A stretch of 64,000 bases of DNA from the NCBI GenBank assembly GCA_030062745.1, contig CP099848.1, forward strand, positions 2,075,501-2,139,500, written 5' to 3'. Source of the stretch: Capitulum mitella. Its lineage: Eukaryota; Arthropoda; Thecostraca; Pollicipedomorpha; Pollicipedidae. Every line of letters starts with the position of its first letter. Within the stretch, counting starts at the first letter, position 1. Below, one piece after another: positions 37,501-49,241 of this stretch. Under the pieces are notes generated by a model. It was not told the origin of the DNA and did no database searches. It saw only the letters and a list, made by a program, of their open reading frames with translations. The position numbers and the translations under genes are program-made.

Positions 37501-40500
37501 TACTCTTTAACGCCTGTGGTCATGTTGACATGAAGGAACCACTCGTCCTATCTTTAACCTTAATTCGTCCAAACAAGACCAATACTACAGGCATCATCCA
37601 ATAGCCCTTAATGGCTTTAGATCACGCAGGTCGACCAAAATCGGTCGCCAATCAATCCCACACGACTGATGTCCACGAACAGACTCCCGCAACGGGCAAA
37701 CCAGTGACAGACCGAGCCACAAACAACTGCACCGCGGACCGACTCCGGCCACGCCGAGACCGATCGGCCGCGCTCCGTACTCGGCCTTGGCTTGCTCCGT
37801 CTTCTGCTGGTACTCCTCGAACTCCTTCTTGAGCCGCTGGCGCTCCTGCTCGCTGATGCGCTCGTCCTTGATGTCCTGCGGGCTGGTGGCCAGCGACGAC
37901 GTCAGGAACTTGATGACGTCGTGGTCGTCGGCCAGGCCGCCGGTGGCCGCCGACAGGCCGAAGTAGCCGTTCTCCGGCAGGAACACGTTCTCGGCGCGGA
38001 AGCAGAGCTCGTAGTCCTTGTCGCTGTTGGTGATGCCGTTGTGCATCTCCAGCGTCAGCACGTTGCTGAGGTAGGTGACGCGCACGCGCACCGGGTGCGG
38101 CTTGTTCCGGAAGTCGCGCAGGCAGCCGCCGACGATCTGGCCCTGGCCGTCGCTGAAACGCGGCGGGAAGTCAGCCCCACCACCGCAATCCGTCGTATTT
38201 CAACAGAAATAGGTCGATGTTTCGAAACACTATAAATTTACGTCATCCTTAGACGTGTAATGGAATACTCAGATCGAGGAGCTTTCAAGCCGGCATGTCC
38301 AGTAAATTTACGCCCAAAACGAAACGTTACCAAACAAAGTCACGAAAAATCCGTCATAACCACACGACGGGTCAACAAGCTGAAACCACATACAACGCCA
38401 CGATCGAACAAGACACGCTTGACTTCAGTTAACCTTCTTTTGTAGCGCCTCACCGTTCGTGATCGTAGACATGGGTTCCGTCGTTAATCATGGCCGACAC
38501 GTAGGGGTTGTTGCGCTTGTTGTCGTTGTCGAACGAGTCGAAAAACAAGCCCAGTCCGTTCCACTTATCCTTGGAGCCGAACACGGGACCGTCTTCCATC
38601 CGTTCGGTGGTGTACCACATGGCCTGTGTGGGAGCAGGTGACAGTCAGCAAAGTGTATGGCATCAGGGTGTCAAAGGGCGGCGAACTCTGCTACGTCTGC
38701 CAAACAACTTCAATGCATGTCATACAAAAATGTGAATGCTGGGCAGTGTTGGACGGGTCCGGGAAGACTATGCACATTCTAGCGGGAAAAAGGGGAAGGG
38801 GGCACGTAGGAACCCCCACCAATGCCCACGCTAACCCAAAACTGCCTGAGGCTAAAAGTACGCAGTTTTTTGCCGACTGCGTCCGAGCGCACACGGCGAG
38901 ACAGCCAAACTTTCACTGCCTGTCCCAGATTAATTCCACACACCGTGCCGCCAAGAATATCTTTTCGATTAACTCGGCAGTGACTGGAGAATTCCATCGT
39001 ACGCAAGGATCGTGACGCGTGATGACGCAAGGACGGACACGTTAGGATCGTGTCGCGAGATGTGCATATGACCGGAAACTGAAAAAGCTCCAGGGTAGAG
39101 AAAGCCGGACTTGAGAAGAGCAGCCACACGTGCGATCACACTGATAGTCTTTGGTCATCAAAGTGACGCAACTGGCCATAACTTCCCAGTCATGGCCAGA
39201 TGCGCCACAGTGACGACCATGCCTTAAGTTAGAACATTTCCCAAGACCGCAGTAAGATGACTTTTCCTATACTTTGACATCATGCCAGACGCGCCAATCT
39301 CTGACTTTTCATTTGGTTTCACGTTCAAAGCTGTCGCTTAACTAGCGCACTTGTTACATCTAACACACACGAAGCATACTTGTCGGTAAACAAGTCTGAC
39401 ATTTTTGACGTGTGACGTCACAGGCCAACCTAACAGCCCAAGTTTCTCACCCAGGTATGTGAAACCATTGGGCTGGAATCATTTACATCAGGCTTCTAGC
39501 TCCCGATGCACGAGGGGGAGGCGATTTTAACCCAGCTTAGGTAGCTGCGGGGGAAGGGGGAATACTTCAGGCAGTGCCGGGTCAAGACTCATGCATTCAC
39601 ATGGTAATTCACACCAAGCAATGCTTGAACCAGGCTAACGAATTACACCGAAAGTGTAAAACTGCATGCCTGGCGAAAGATTTGTCTTCGCAAGCACAGA
39701 TCACCCGAATCCAATCACGCACAAGGCTTCGAGCCACATGCAGTTGAAGCAATCTGATATCGACTGTTCTGCAATAAAAAGTAGCAACATAAGAGCACTT
39801 ACCAGGCCATCAGCCCCAATGCGACCCCTGCCGGTGATTCGGAACCACATCTCGACCTCCCACCACTTGAAGGTGACTTGGTTCTTATTCCAGATCATTC
39901 CCTTCTGACTCTTCAAGGAAGGTGTTACCCGCACATTGTCTGGACTGGCAATGGTGTCTGGAAAAAATGATCACATTTAAACAGAGATGGCAAGACATTT
40001 CTGCATAATGCTGTTACAACATACCATTCATCATAACATGACATACATCAGTTTTAATCACAAAATTCACAAAACGGGTACGAATCGGAGATGAAATTAC
40101 TACGGTCCAACTGACATGTCCATACATGGCACATAAGCTCACAGAATCAACAACAAATGATTAGTGCTCAAAATTGGGAATGTATTTTTTGTGCCCTATT
40201 ACTCAAACCTTTTTTAATTTTTCAGTTCGAATTCGACCCGAATGTTTTGTTCGAGTGCTTTGGAATCAAGACTTGTGCTAAGCAGTGCTTGTATGACGAA
40301 CTTTGATCCCTGCGTCCTATACCGCAATTCACGGTAAGGTAAATGGTGTGATTTCGAGGCAAACGTTTTAAGCCCCGACATCACCCGCGACATGGTCCCG
40401 CGGCAGCCAGTGTCTCGCTCCACAGGTCAGTTGCCCAGCGATCTGTGATATACATAACGAGCGCCGAAGCGACTCCAGCCTTCCTTGCCAGGGCGAGGAG

Positions 40501-42568
40501 CAGTGCCAGATGCTCTACCAACTGAGCTACCAGCATGAGTTTGCACATCCTATTCACTGCTCTTTTGAGTCTGAAGACATAGTGATATGGAATGTTCCCT
40601 GACAATGTACAGCCAGGCATCAACTCAACATTACATTGACAGTGATGCCACTAGTGGTGAGTTATGAACTGAAAACCATTTCAGATAGAACAGAGGTGGA
40701 TTTAGTAATACAATTGTTTTTGGTTGTTATCACAGCAAGCTGATCCTTATGAGCCATGGAATTGGACTGGAATATTTCAGCCTCTTCTGCCCACAGAATA
40801 TTTTCATACATTAATGCTAGTATTTCATAAAATACCTTAAAAGGTCATGGATGCACAAACTTTACATCTGCAGAGTTCCTGAACAATGGGTGCAAACCTT
40901 CAGTGTACTTTTATCCATCACTGTTGTCAGCTGTTGAATGCCAATGTGGCCACAGGCACAGACCAGTCAACAATGACAAAAGACCTGTGTTCTGCCATCA
41001 TTAATGGGTGGTATCTGGTTAAATTTGGTTTTCGATTTCTGGCCTTGGCCAGTCAGCTGACATTTTTTATGGGGAAAAAAGTATGCATGTAATTCCACTG
41101 CATCACTGCCTTTTTACTAGTTGACTTGTCTGGCTCTGGTACTGGTAATGGTATGGTTCTCAAGACTTAGATGCAGCAAACATGATCCTATGAATAAAAA
41201 TCTATCTGTGCCTGACTTCAGGCACTTGACTTGTCACCATTCTGTGGCTGAAAAACAAGTCAACATGTAGTGTGAGTAGGCCCTGCAGCCCATCTGTGAC
41301 CCCATAAAATTAGCTTCAATGTGACTTTTTAGTTGCCACAATGCTACTTATGTTAAGTCCATTATTCATTCAGGCATCAGTCAGCTAGCAGAATGCTTGG
41401 AATCAAATTACCATAAACCCCACATTTCCTCTAAGTCCACTCTCTACACTGGGGAAAGGCCATATGAAGACATGCAGACAAGGAACTGCCTGAAGGCATG
41501 TTCTGTGCAACACAAAGTTCTAGCAGTAATAATGGGCAGACCCAGTTGTCATTTCAACAACCACCAGAAACATCACTATCATGGGTGATGCAGAACTAAT
41601 TTGACTTGGCACCTGCCAACATGCTCCTGGTTTTGCCTAGCTTACTTTTTGTAAATAAACTTGGCAGGTTTGGAAAATGTTGTTGATACACTTCCAGTGT
41701 TCATTTTTCCAAAATGTCTAGAATCTCCAGAAAAGGCATACAAATAACAGCTGTATTATGTACTTATCTGCCAACATGATGCCATGTTAGCAAGCACTGG
41801 CCAATGATCATTAAAGTTCAATGCTCTGCACTTCATTGTGATATCACACAACAGCTGTACATGAGACACAGCTGTACAGTATGTTCCACAAGAAAGCTGC
41901 AACATCCTTTGGACCACCATAAATGCTGAGTTTTGAAACACTGCATAAATTACTCATTGACTTTGAAAAAAACGGGCTACAACTGGGCTATCTCAGCCCA
42001 AAAAACACTGTTCAGCTGGAACATCCCCTTTCATTTCAGCAAGGCAATAAAGGACCTTTTCTTTCATAAGAGTACTTTTCACAGCCAAGTCATGGTGTGG
42101 TGTTGTGGGTATCAAAATGATGGGGCAAGATCCTAGCTCATACCCTGCACTAGCATAAGGTTCTGTGGGTTTTACAGCAGGTAGAAAATCCATATTCAGC
42201 ACCCAGCCAACATAGGTAGCTGTATCAGACACATACAGGTGACAAAACTGTCTTATACAGCAATGACCCCAATGCCCACAACCATGCCTCATGTCACTCA
42301 CATACCACGATATGACATTATTCTTCAGTGCTATCAGACAAAATAACTTCACCAGCATGCAACACCAAAACTAGTTCCCGGCCAGCTCCTTGAACATATG
42401 TGACTTACTTCCTTTGTGCTCCCAAAACGGCACAGTTCCATCCTTCTGAGCAAGATAAGGTGGCTTAAAACCATACTTGTATTCAAATCTTTTGTGAACA
42501 GCCTCTCCATTGACTGAGAAAACAATAAATATGAAAAACGCCGGGAAGAACATCGTGGAGCCCGCCAT
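34473..42568 (-). CDS. LMAN1: ERGIC-53-type mannose-binding cargo lectin, 8 coding exons
   Basis: Joining 42568-42409, 39957-39803, 38623-38454, 38152-37781, 37308-36969, 35648-35534, 35105-34924 and 34509-34473 gives 509 residues once one surplus base in exon 5 is discounted; vertebrate LMAN1 is about 510. All junctions are GT..AG and phase-compatible. The family is a type I membrane lectin cycling between ER and ERGIC that exports glycoproteins, often with MCFD2. Seen here: signal peptide (1 to about 22), L-type lectin domain (about 25-250) with the FDSFDND motif (133-139), YDHE (158-161), GGLADDHD (233-240) and a likely disulfide C172-C212, a charged coiled stalk (about 250-460), paired luminal cysteines C467/C474 as used for oligomerisation, one membrane helix (about 475-496) and a tail ending KKFY. 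The tail and cysteine pair argue against the shorter VIP36/LMAN2 group. Possible poly(A) signal ATTAAA at 34439-34444. Identity is certain at family level; start is the only ATG before the signal peptide. Confidence 0.95.
34924..35105 (-). CDS. LMAN1: LMAN1 coding exon 7: paired cysteines and membrane helix
   Basis: Acceptor GCCTCGCAG before 35105, donor AG|GTGAGC at 34923. Encodes LNELRDGLNMVKRDM, the CAPSGGGC pair (C467, C474) and a membrane helix of about 22 residues rich in Ala/Val/Leu ending LTY-R. A (GCC)n run sits just upstream of the acceptor and could be misread as coding Ala repeats. Confidence 0.92.
35534..35648 (-). CDS. LMAN1: LMAN1 coding exon 6: stalk
   Basis: Acceptor CCGCAG before 35648, donor AAG|GTGAGC at 35533. 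The first base completes Lys from exon 5, then NFVGEINQRSHTILQNQQ and a Gly-rich segment ending FEDKK. No published domain beyond the luminal stalk is visible. 38 codons plus one base, ending in phase 0. Confidence 0.9.
36373..36692 (+). other. coding-like ORF on the opposite strand in LMAN1 intron 5
   Basis: The plus frame reads AIRELHRSEERPLFLSHELH, then HALYQADAAVRRRTDRWRQR and VLRLWSDLCGRTSRGVRTTT, to TGA. Composition is protein-like and the first in-frame ATG is absent, as for an internal or terminal exon. Domain not recognised. Confidence 0.35.
36969..37308 (-). CDS. LMAN1: LMAN1 coding exon 5: stalk, with a +1 frameshift
   Basis: Acceptor CCGCCAG before 37308, donor AA|GTGAGT at 36968. 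Encodes YRREHPDAKK, an acidic patch, ETSRELRQIFDGQSQIYEND and then, one frame over, RELHRKMDEIIGRQERTLSAL and a Gly/Gln/Pro-rich linker. The 340-nt exon is one base too long for its flanking phases. The frame switches at a CC doublet near 37186-37187, and dropping one C restores both halves. Both halves resemble the family, so the exon is real. Confidence 0.88.
37781..38152 (-). CDS. LMAN1: LMAN1 coding exon 4: end of lectin domain, start of stalk
   Basis: Acceptor GCGTTTCAG before 38152. Contains C172 and C212 (predicted disulfide), GYFGLSAATGGLADDHDV, and the first charged stalk helix (ERISEQERQRLKKEFEEYQQ). The donor is taken at GA|GTACGG (37780), which rebuilds a D-Y junction in frame with exon 5. 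A later in-frame continuation runs into low-similarity sequence and was not used. Confidence 0.92.
38454..38623 (-). CDS. LMAN1: LMAN1 coding exon 3: calcium/mannose site
   Basis: Acceptor CCCACACAG before 38623, donor CG|GTGAGG at 38453. Encodes AMWYTTE, GPVFGS, then FFDSFDNDNKRNNP, the metal-binding loop of L-type lectins, and VYDHE, whose His/Asp contact calcium and sugar in the family. Ends in phase 2; the split codon becomes Arg. Confidence 0.95.
39803..39957 (-). CDS. LMAN1: LMAN1 coding exon 2: lectin beta-sandwich
   Basis: Acceptor TTTTTTCCAG before 39957, donor CTG|GTAAGT at 39802. Encodes VRVTPSLKSQKG, a Trp-rich strand (WWEVEMWF) and GRGRIGADGL, where the Asp lies in the conserved carbohydrate-binding ADGL loop. 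Starts in phase 1 and ends in phase 0. Confidence 0.93.
40385..40545 (-). mobile_element. tRNA-derived SINE-like sequence in LMAN1 intron 1
   Basis: The minus strand has GGTAGCTCAGTTGGTAGAGC, a perfect D-arm and RNA polymerase III A box (GCTC/GAGC stem). The anticodon arm and B box are not recognisable, so a SINE head or dead tRNA is likelier than a working tRNA gene. Confidence 0.55.
42409..42568 (-). CDS. LMAN1: LMAN1 coding exon 1: signal peptide and start of lectin domain
   Basis: Begins MAGSTMFFPAFF, a hydrophobic signal peptide, followed by the HKRFEYKYGF start of the L-type lectin fold and DGTVPFWEHKG. Donor A|GTAAGT at 42408; the last base joins exon 2 to make the Asn of a G-N-T-I-A junction matching the family. 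Reading through the donor instead gives an unrelated 12-residue tail and a stop, which supports the splice. Confidence 0.93.
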
Positions 42569-43235
42569 GCCCCCGCGCAGGTCAGCAAAGAGCGGTCATA
42601 GCTGCGAGAAAACGGACCAGCCAAAACTGGGAATACGAATGTTAGTAGTAATCACTATATGACGTTACTGACATTAATCGCGTCTACTTCAGGAAATTAT
42701 ACAAAACGATTCCTGCTCGTTATTTCCCGTTACATTAATAAGCAATGATAATACAAACATTACAAGTACTCTAATAATAAAGAGAAGAAAGCGCAAGTTA
42801 ATTCACACATAGATCACGGTATTAGCAGTGGAACAGCACGGTCAAACCCGTAAGTCAAGTCAATGACGTCAAAATTACGTCCTTTGTGGGAATAAGCGCC
42901 ATTATCAATGTATGCTAGCGTTGATACTCCAAACAAGTACAGAGCAGCCAAGTTGTCGTGATGTGGAACTGACGCTTGCTGCCATTGGTTGATCGTGTTG
43001 TCGTCGTCATAGTTACCGCTGTTGGATTTACGGTTAGCAGCAGAAGCTATGCCCGGTTCGAGAACGACGGCAATCGTCTTGGTCTTCGACTCGGCTTCGG
43101 CCGAGCCTTGTTACATCGTACAATCGAACGGCGCTCGACAGCGAGGATGTTTGCACTGGTGTAAGAACTCACAGTAACGACGAGTAGTTCTCAAATGGTG
43201 GTTCCCTCGATATGAGGGTTGGCAACCTTTGAGGC
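42569..43235. other. LMAN1 upstream region, no gene seen
   Basis: Should contain the LMAN1 5' UTR and promoter. AT-rich without an obvious TATA box in the first 60 bases. No ORF with splice support. Confidence 0.4.
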
Positions 43236-43239
43236 ACCA

Positions 43240-43767
43240 CTTTTGGCACTTAGGCAGCCACAGGGAGGCAGGGGCTTGGACTCCCCCATAATTAGGGACG
43301 TAGCCAAGGGGGCCATCGGGACCATGGCCCCCCAGAACCATGCGGTTTTCACTAGATATATGGCGATTTCGCATGAATACTGAATAATGATCATATGCAT
43401 ATGTGCAGGAGACATGTTTTCCTCTGCGTTCAGTATGGGACAAAATTCGTAAAATTGCTGCTTTTTCCTACAAATTTCGCCATAAGCCAGTGGCGCATGA
43501 CAAAATTTGACATTTGCCCCCACCCCCAGAAAAATCCTGGCTACGTGCCTGTCCATAACGCCCGCATTTTTTCCGTCTTTAATAGCAAGGACGCAGCGAG
43601 CGAGGTGTCGTGCCGTGTTTCATTTACGGGAAATGCTCACCGGTGATCATTAGAAGTCTTGAGTGAAGCCCATTGCACACCGTCTTCCCAGCATACGATT
43701 TTCGTATGATTTCAGCTCTGATTGAGCTCCGTCCCCTCCCCCGAAGAAAACCCGGGCTGCGTCCCTG
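43240..43767. mobile_element. family B MITE interrupted by family A
   Basis: Left part AGGCAGCCACAGGG to CCCCCATAA; right part from CGCCCGCATTTTTT to GGGCTGCGTCCCTG. Together they rebuild a family B element. Confidence 0.65.
43292..43550. mobile_element. family A MITE copy 4, nested in family B
   Basis: TTAGGGACGTAGCC to GGCTACGTGCCT, flanked by CCCCATAA and GTCCATAA (6 of 8). Confidence 0.8.
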
Positions 43768-44726
43768 GTGTGGGGTAAAGTAACAGATAACAGCCAAGTA
43801 TTTTCGCTGTTAGTTTTTGCACCCATGACGTGTATGATCAGGGGTGCGGGACTCCTCCATAGTTGAGGGGGAATAGTCCATGTTCACTTCAAAAAAGTAG
43901 GTGGCCGGTGCCCCTGACCTCCGCTTCCCGCATCCTTGTGATTGATGATGCAGTGGTAACAGCGCAGTCCGTAAACGACAAATACCGGTGCAGCCGGGGG
44001 GGGCCCTACCCCTTAGGCCTGCATTTTAACAGCACCGACGCCAGCGAGCAATGCCTTGCCATTCTTCACTTACGAGAATGCGCTCCCGATACCACGGCAG
44101 AACAACAGCTGGTCAGAAGAATCGTGGTCTTAGCATGGATCGCAGGCCCTGGGACCATGTACGGCGCGCACTTAGGGTAATTATCACGACGCCCTGTTCA
44201 CCAGACACCCGGTATTCCCGGCGTTGCTGGGATGGCAGCTCGACAAGGAAAGGTACCCACATCATTTAAGATGACATCAGGAATGGATTGACCTATTCGA
44301 GGTAGGTATTCCAGTCGTCATTGATATCTGAGGCCACCAAAGGCCAGCCAGAACGTATATAGTAGTACATGATGGTCACTGTCCGACTTTCCCTAGTTTT
44401 ATCTGTACGACAGTTGCGTACGTGCTGCACTGCTTGTTTATATTGCTGTTTCTGGTATACTGTTAAAACGACTTGAACCAAACATTCATCCACGCATCAG
44501 GACGATTCGTCAGTGAACTGAACTGAATTGGTCTGGTCTGAACTGATTAAATTTTGCTTTATGATGCGCCAAATCAAAGTTTTTCAATCGTGATCACATA
44601 GCCATTCGACTACCCGGTGACATATGCATCTGCCTTCTACGCAGTTCTCTATATATTGGTACACCGGCATCAGTACACACGATTCTGCACACAACGACCG
44701 TAACTGTCCTGCAGAGCTGACAAAAA
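43768..44726. other. between NDUFA5 and the MITE; no gene seen
   Basis: A partial family B fragment (CCCCTTAGGCCTGCATTTTA, CAGCGAGC) lies near 44000-44090. The rest should include the NDUFA5 3' UTR; no AATAAA on the minus strand was noticed close to the stop. Confidence 0.4.
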
Positions 44727-44894
44727 CTAGATGGGCCACTTCCATTGGCTGGTGGGCGCCTGCTGCACCAGCGGCTCCCACGGCTTCCACTGCAGCATCT
44801 TCTTGGCCAGCACCAGCTCGTTTTCGGCCTGCACTATCAGCTCCTCACTCTGGCCGCAGCCGATCTTCTGCTCCGCGGCCACCGGGTCCTTCTC
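44727..44894 (-). CDS. NDUFA5: NDUFA5 exon 3 and stop
   Basis: Acceptor CCACCTGCAG before 44894. 55 residues from EKDPVAAEQK to QWKWPI, then TAG at 44727-44729. Holds the EELIVQAENEL helix and the WKPWEPLV motif. Confidence 0.95.
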   Translation of the reverse strand, partial: EKDPVAAEQKIGCGQSEELIVQAENELVLAKKMLQWKPWEPLVQQAPTSQWKWPI

Positions 44895-47116
44895 CTGCAG
44901 GTGGACGGGGAAACGTCGGCGGTGCTGTAGTTCTGGCCCAGAGCACCGCCCCCGGCCCGAAACGGAACATGGCCAGGGGCATCGGACCGATAGAGCACTG
45001 CCAATGGTGACCCTTCTAGGCCATGCAGAACACCATCGCTGGCGGTGTCTCTTGGGGTCGCACAACACGTTGAGGGTGATAATGCGACCCTGTTGTAAAT
45101 GGAATTATGCCTGCGCTGCTAAACAAGTGGAGTCGTCTGGAACAGCCTGCAGTTTTGTAGACTGGCCCAGTGACCACTGTCAGCTGTAATACCCCTGAGG
45201 TCTGAAGAATGCTGCTAGTACGGCGGCTCCCAAATCAAAAGACACGCCACGAAATGCTCACTAGGCACAGTGGTGATCAACAGTCAGGAAGCTCGTCATC
45301 CCCTGCTGTCAAACCATTCCCCCATTTTTGGCTGTTTTTTTTTACTTTTTTACAGAAAACTTCTGTCCGCGACAACATGGCCCGTGACCGGCTGCAGAGG
45401 CACGCAGCCGCGCCTCAGTACCGTCAGCCCCACGTACCGCCAGCAGGATAGCCTGCCGCTCGGAGATGATCGTCTCCGTGTTCTTCCGGTAGGCGGCCTC
45501 CTGCGGCATCCTGGCCAGCACGCGCTGGATCTTCTCGTACAGCACGGTCAGCCGGTGGTGCGGGTTGCTGACCACCGCCAGGCCGGTCAGCCCGGTCGAC
45601 TGCATTGCCACGATAAAGGCGGAGTCACGGACCGAGACATGCGACGCAGGAAACCGCCAGCTGGTGGCATGATTCTAAAAGAATGATCTCGAGCAGCTGC
45701 AAGAACAATGCAAGACCTCGTTTTGCCTTACAGTTTTTGTGGCAGCATTTTATATTTTTTCACTTGTCAACTTGAGTCCTCAAAAATGTAAGACTATAAA
45801 TGAATGGCTGTTGACAGTGCAAGAATCATTTCAAAGAATTTTCCACGGCACACCTCACACAGTTTTTGGAATTATCCAGCGTTGATATGAATGCTGCTTC
45901 GCATTCCCTCAGCATTGTTTATCCTGATTCTTTTCTTGTCCTAATTTACATTTTACACAGGATTTCATCAAACTTGACCTCCAGCAACTTTAATGAGGAT
46001 ATACAATCCCAGGAAGCCCTCTTGATGGCAATGGCATTTCGTTTTTAGCCAACATACTTCAAGTACAATGCTCTGTCAGTTTAAGATCTTTTGGTCTGGA
46101 ACCCAGTATTCTTTTGCTGCAGCCGATCTCAATATCAATAAGGCCTACCACAGCTAAAAAGATGCTGCTAGACACTAAAAGGAGGTTGAACTCAACGTCA
46201 CACGGCGGGACGTCATCAAACCTCGCATGTTAAACTGGAATTATTTATTTTCCAACATGTATCCCAGGACATTAATCGAACCCAGCACCGGGCCGAGGTA
46301 TTTCTCCGCTTTCCATTTACCGAAGGAGAGCACTTGGCTTCATGATTCTATCTCAAGAATTAATGGACAAATATGTAGAAGATCCGCCATTGATAAATGT
46401 TTGTCTAATGAGATATTTGGGCTATAGAATAAGCTATCTAATGCCATCTGAGTTTTTGAAATCCCCACATCAGTTTTTGAGACAAATGAGTATGCCAAAT
46501 GCTCACCATATTTGGTACACGCTGGGTAGCAAAATACCTTAGGGAATGTCCAGTTCACATAAAATCTTTGGTTACACATTGGAAAAATCTAGACTAATTC
46601 CCATTCACAATGGACTCTTGGTCATGTCACTATTCAGTGGCCATGAATTAAGCACCCACACAGCCATTTCCTCACAGTGCTGGTTGGTACATATGAGAAA
46701 TGAAAATTACAGATAGCATTCTAAAACAACAAACCACAAAACAACAGATTTGTGTTCCTGTGATGTGACTTGGTCCCAGGTTTTACACATGCAAAGATGA
46801 AAGTCTCATGCTATCACCATCAGGTCTCAAAAAATGCTTTTGGCATTACAATATGTGAAGGCAGCAAAAGACACACTGCTTGGCCAAAATGTTTTGTAAA
46901 TAATTCAAGGAACCAGGAATGCCACCAGTCCCAACATTCAAGGGAAAAGTCCTAACAAGACCATGAAAAATGCATGGTTGCTGCATACCAGGAGCACATG
47001 GAAAATATGTATGGTATGCATAATTAGAGCAGATGGAGATGTAGTATCAGTGATGGTGAAAAAAAAACAGAAACAGTCTTCATAGTTCTTACCCTCTTTA
47101 AAGCATTTGAAGCCAT
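44727..47116 (-). CDS. NDUFA5: NADH dehydrogenase 1 alpha subcomplex subunit 5, 3 exons
   Basis: Exons 47116-47093, 45599-45438 and 44894-44727 join in phase 0 to a 117-residue protein; mammalian NDUFA5 is 116. NDUFA5 (B13) is an accessory subunit of the peripheral (matrix) arm of mitochondrial complex I; it is nuclear-encoded and has no classical cleaved presequence. Family marks visible: the N-terminal STGLTGLAV motif, HRLTVLYEKI, EAAYRKNTE, a central helical QAENELVLAKKM and the C-terminal WKPWEPL plus QWKWPI. The C-terminal WKWPI is a strong signature of this family. The gene lies upstream of LMAN1 on the same strand with 2.1 kb between them, mostly MITE sequence. No frameshift or stop is seen, so it looks functional. 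Confidence 0.95.
45438..45599 (-). CDS. NDUFA5: NDUFA5 exon 2
   Basis: Acceptor GCAATGCAG before 45599, donor GCG|GTACGT at 45437. 54 codons from STGLTGLAVV to ERQAILLA, covering the N-terminal motif and the first two helices. Phase 0 on both sides. Confidence 0.95.
47093..47116 (-). CDS. NDUFA5: NDUFA5 exon 1 (24-nt coding part)
   Basis: ATG at 47114-47116, encoding MASNALKR, donor AGG|GTAAGA at 47092. Short Lys/Arg-bearing N-termini before T-G-L are typical of the family. The following intron is about 1.5 kb. Found from phase and donor rather than ORF length. Confidence 0.85.
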
Positions 47117-49235
47117 CCTGTTATCTGGTGTCCAACACTCGTTAATCTGAAATGAAAACATTTTCAATTATTCCATCATTTTCTTAACATCTCTTTCCAA
47201 CCATTCCTCTTTCAAATGACCTACTGGTGAGCCCAATGCCATTTCTTGTTGTGTATGTACAAACAACACTGCACATTGCATTTTCATAGCTCAACTGTGA
47301 CTTTGTGTTGTTTACCCAGAGACTGCATTTACCTACACTGGTTTTCAATGATGATCCTTCAACATGTGGAAAGTCATCTGTAGTGATTCCATAACATGTG
47401 CCCTGCAAAACAATTTGGATTTGCTGTTTGACACCAGTCTGAGTGTCAAAGGGATACACAAAGCACTAAAGAAGGCTTTGAAGAAGGAGGCACTGAAGAA
47501 CATAAAATATAATTTTGCCATGATAACCCACATGGTGCATAAAATATTTTGTCATGCAGAACCTTAGTCACACAAAATAAAAAGCAAGTTCTGCCAATTA
47601 GCCAACATACTGCAGCTCTGCCAAACTCAAGAGAAAGAGCACTGCCACCAGGGGATATGAGATATATGCACCAAAATTTCTAGGGCAGAAGGTAAAAAGT
47701 ACATCTGGCATGAGATACCCTCCACATTCCTAATTTAACAAAGTGCATTTTCTTTCAAGGACCTCAAACAATTGTATTTTGCCTGCACTGGAAATTGTGA
47801 ATACCATTTAGAAAACCTTGTGCATGCCGTACAAACCTAACTGATATTATTCATCATATACCTACATAAACATATACACTTATACATTATATACCTTTAA
47901 AAACATACAAAACATTCTCTTCAGCAAATGGCAATCAGGATTATTGGTGATAACCTCATGTGCCACTTGCTGCAGGCAAAAGAACAGGCCCATATAATTT
48001 TGTTTTCCACCTCTTTTTCACATGGGAAATATTTGTCACTTTAAAAAATAAGTGCTTAGTGTAATTATGCTAACTACCCAAGATAACTAATAATTTGCTC
48101 AAAGATGCCTGTTGTTCAGCTTTCATATAAAACTGTACATTCCTGTTCACCTAAAACCTGTTGGCTTTAATGCTACTGTTGGAAATTATGAAGTGATCCC
48201 CATGGAATTTGAAGTAAAAGTAAAAGTTCACTGCATTTCAGAGTCTCCTGCCTATTGATAACAGAAGCAATGGTGTGATAACAAATTCCTTATGGGTCCA
48301 ATCTACTACAGAATGAGGCATATACTGTGGAGTGTCATGCAGCTGAGTGGAACAATGAATCCTGTTCACTGGCCTCCTGGTTATAGGATTACCAAATTTG
48401 TCACTGCACTGGGTGGTACATTTCCCATTTCATGCAGTATTGAGTTTCTTAACCAATCAATACTTCTGTCACTACATCATTACTATTTATTCAGTACTTT
48501 CTTTGATATGGTAAGAACACAGACAGTTTCGAAATCAGAATTTCGAGGTAGGGTATGTCTGACTTCGCCACTGTGTAGCCGTCATGCAAAGTCGTGGCGG
48601 TGGCAGAAAGCATGTGGTATCCGCTCTTGGCCACATACAAGGATCTAAACATCCACTACAAAATAGAATGGCTGACTGAACCTATGAGACTTTACCTGCC
48701 GAAGGACCACGACGATCGGTATCTTGGACGACGATGGGCAATCGCTGTTATGCTATTCCGCGGCAATAGTGATGCGCCAGAGAGCGCCCCCAAATACTGG
48801 TGATATGGTAGCACTTAAAATTTGGCACATTTATTTCCATACCTTTGCCTTCATGTTTATCGCATGCTTATACGTACCAATTTTATAGGACTTGCCATTT
48901 CAAACGGTATGTGGTGCCTTGTGACTTATCGAATCTCCTGATAGAGCTTCATCTCCTCATTCCGGATTCTGGTTATCACCTCATTTCCTGCATATGCTCA
49001 ACACCAGTCTGGTCTTGATACCATCCAACTTGCATTAAGTCGCTGCGTTGTCAATATTTTCCGAAGTTGATTCATACGTTTGGAAAATGGTCCGAAAAAC
49101 ACACACAATTGGTTGCCTGAGGTTAATAAATTGAAGGTAAGCAAGGAATATGGCAGTAAGCCGATCAGTTTCTCCGGGTGTAATTCCTCGTCCCTCCCGG
49201 TCACACTACTGACACTGAAGCCAGCATTATTTTGG
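47117..49235. other. AT-rich, no gene seen
   Basis: Upstream of NDUFA5 exon 1. Short ORFs only, no repeats of note, no GC-rich patch like the other exons. Confidence 0.5.
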
Positions 49236-49241
49236 TTTATT
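49236..49241 (-). terminator. possible AATAAA poly(A) signal for the RG-rich gene
   Basis: AATAAA on the minus strand about 650 bases past the tentative stop codon, with no gene in between. Confidence 0.3.

Noticed and set aside
40490..40535. Functional tRNA gene
   Set aside because: Only the D-arm is good; no anticodon arm, T-arm or B box can be folded.
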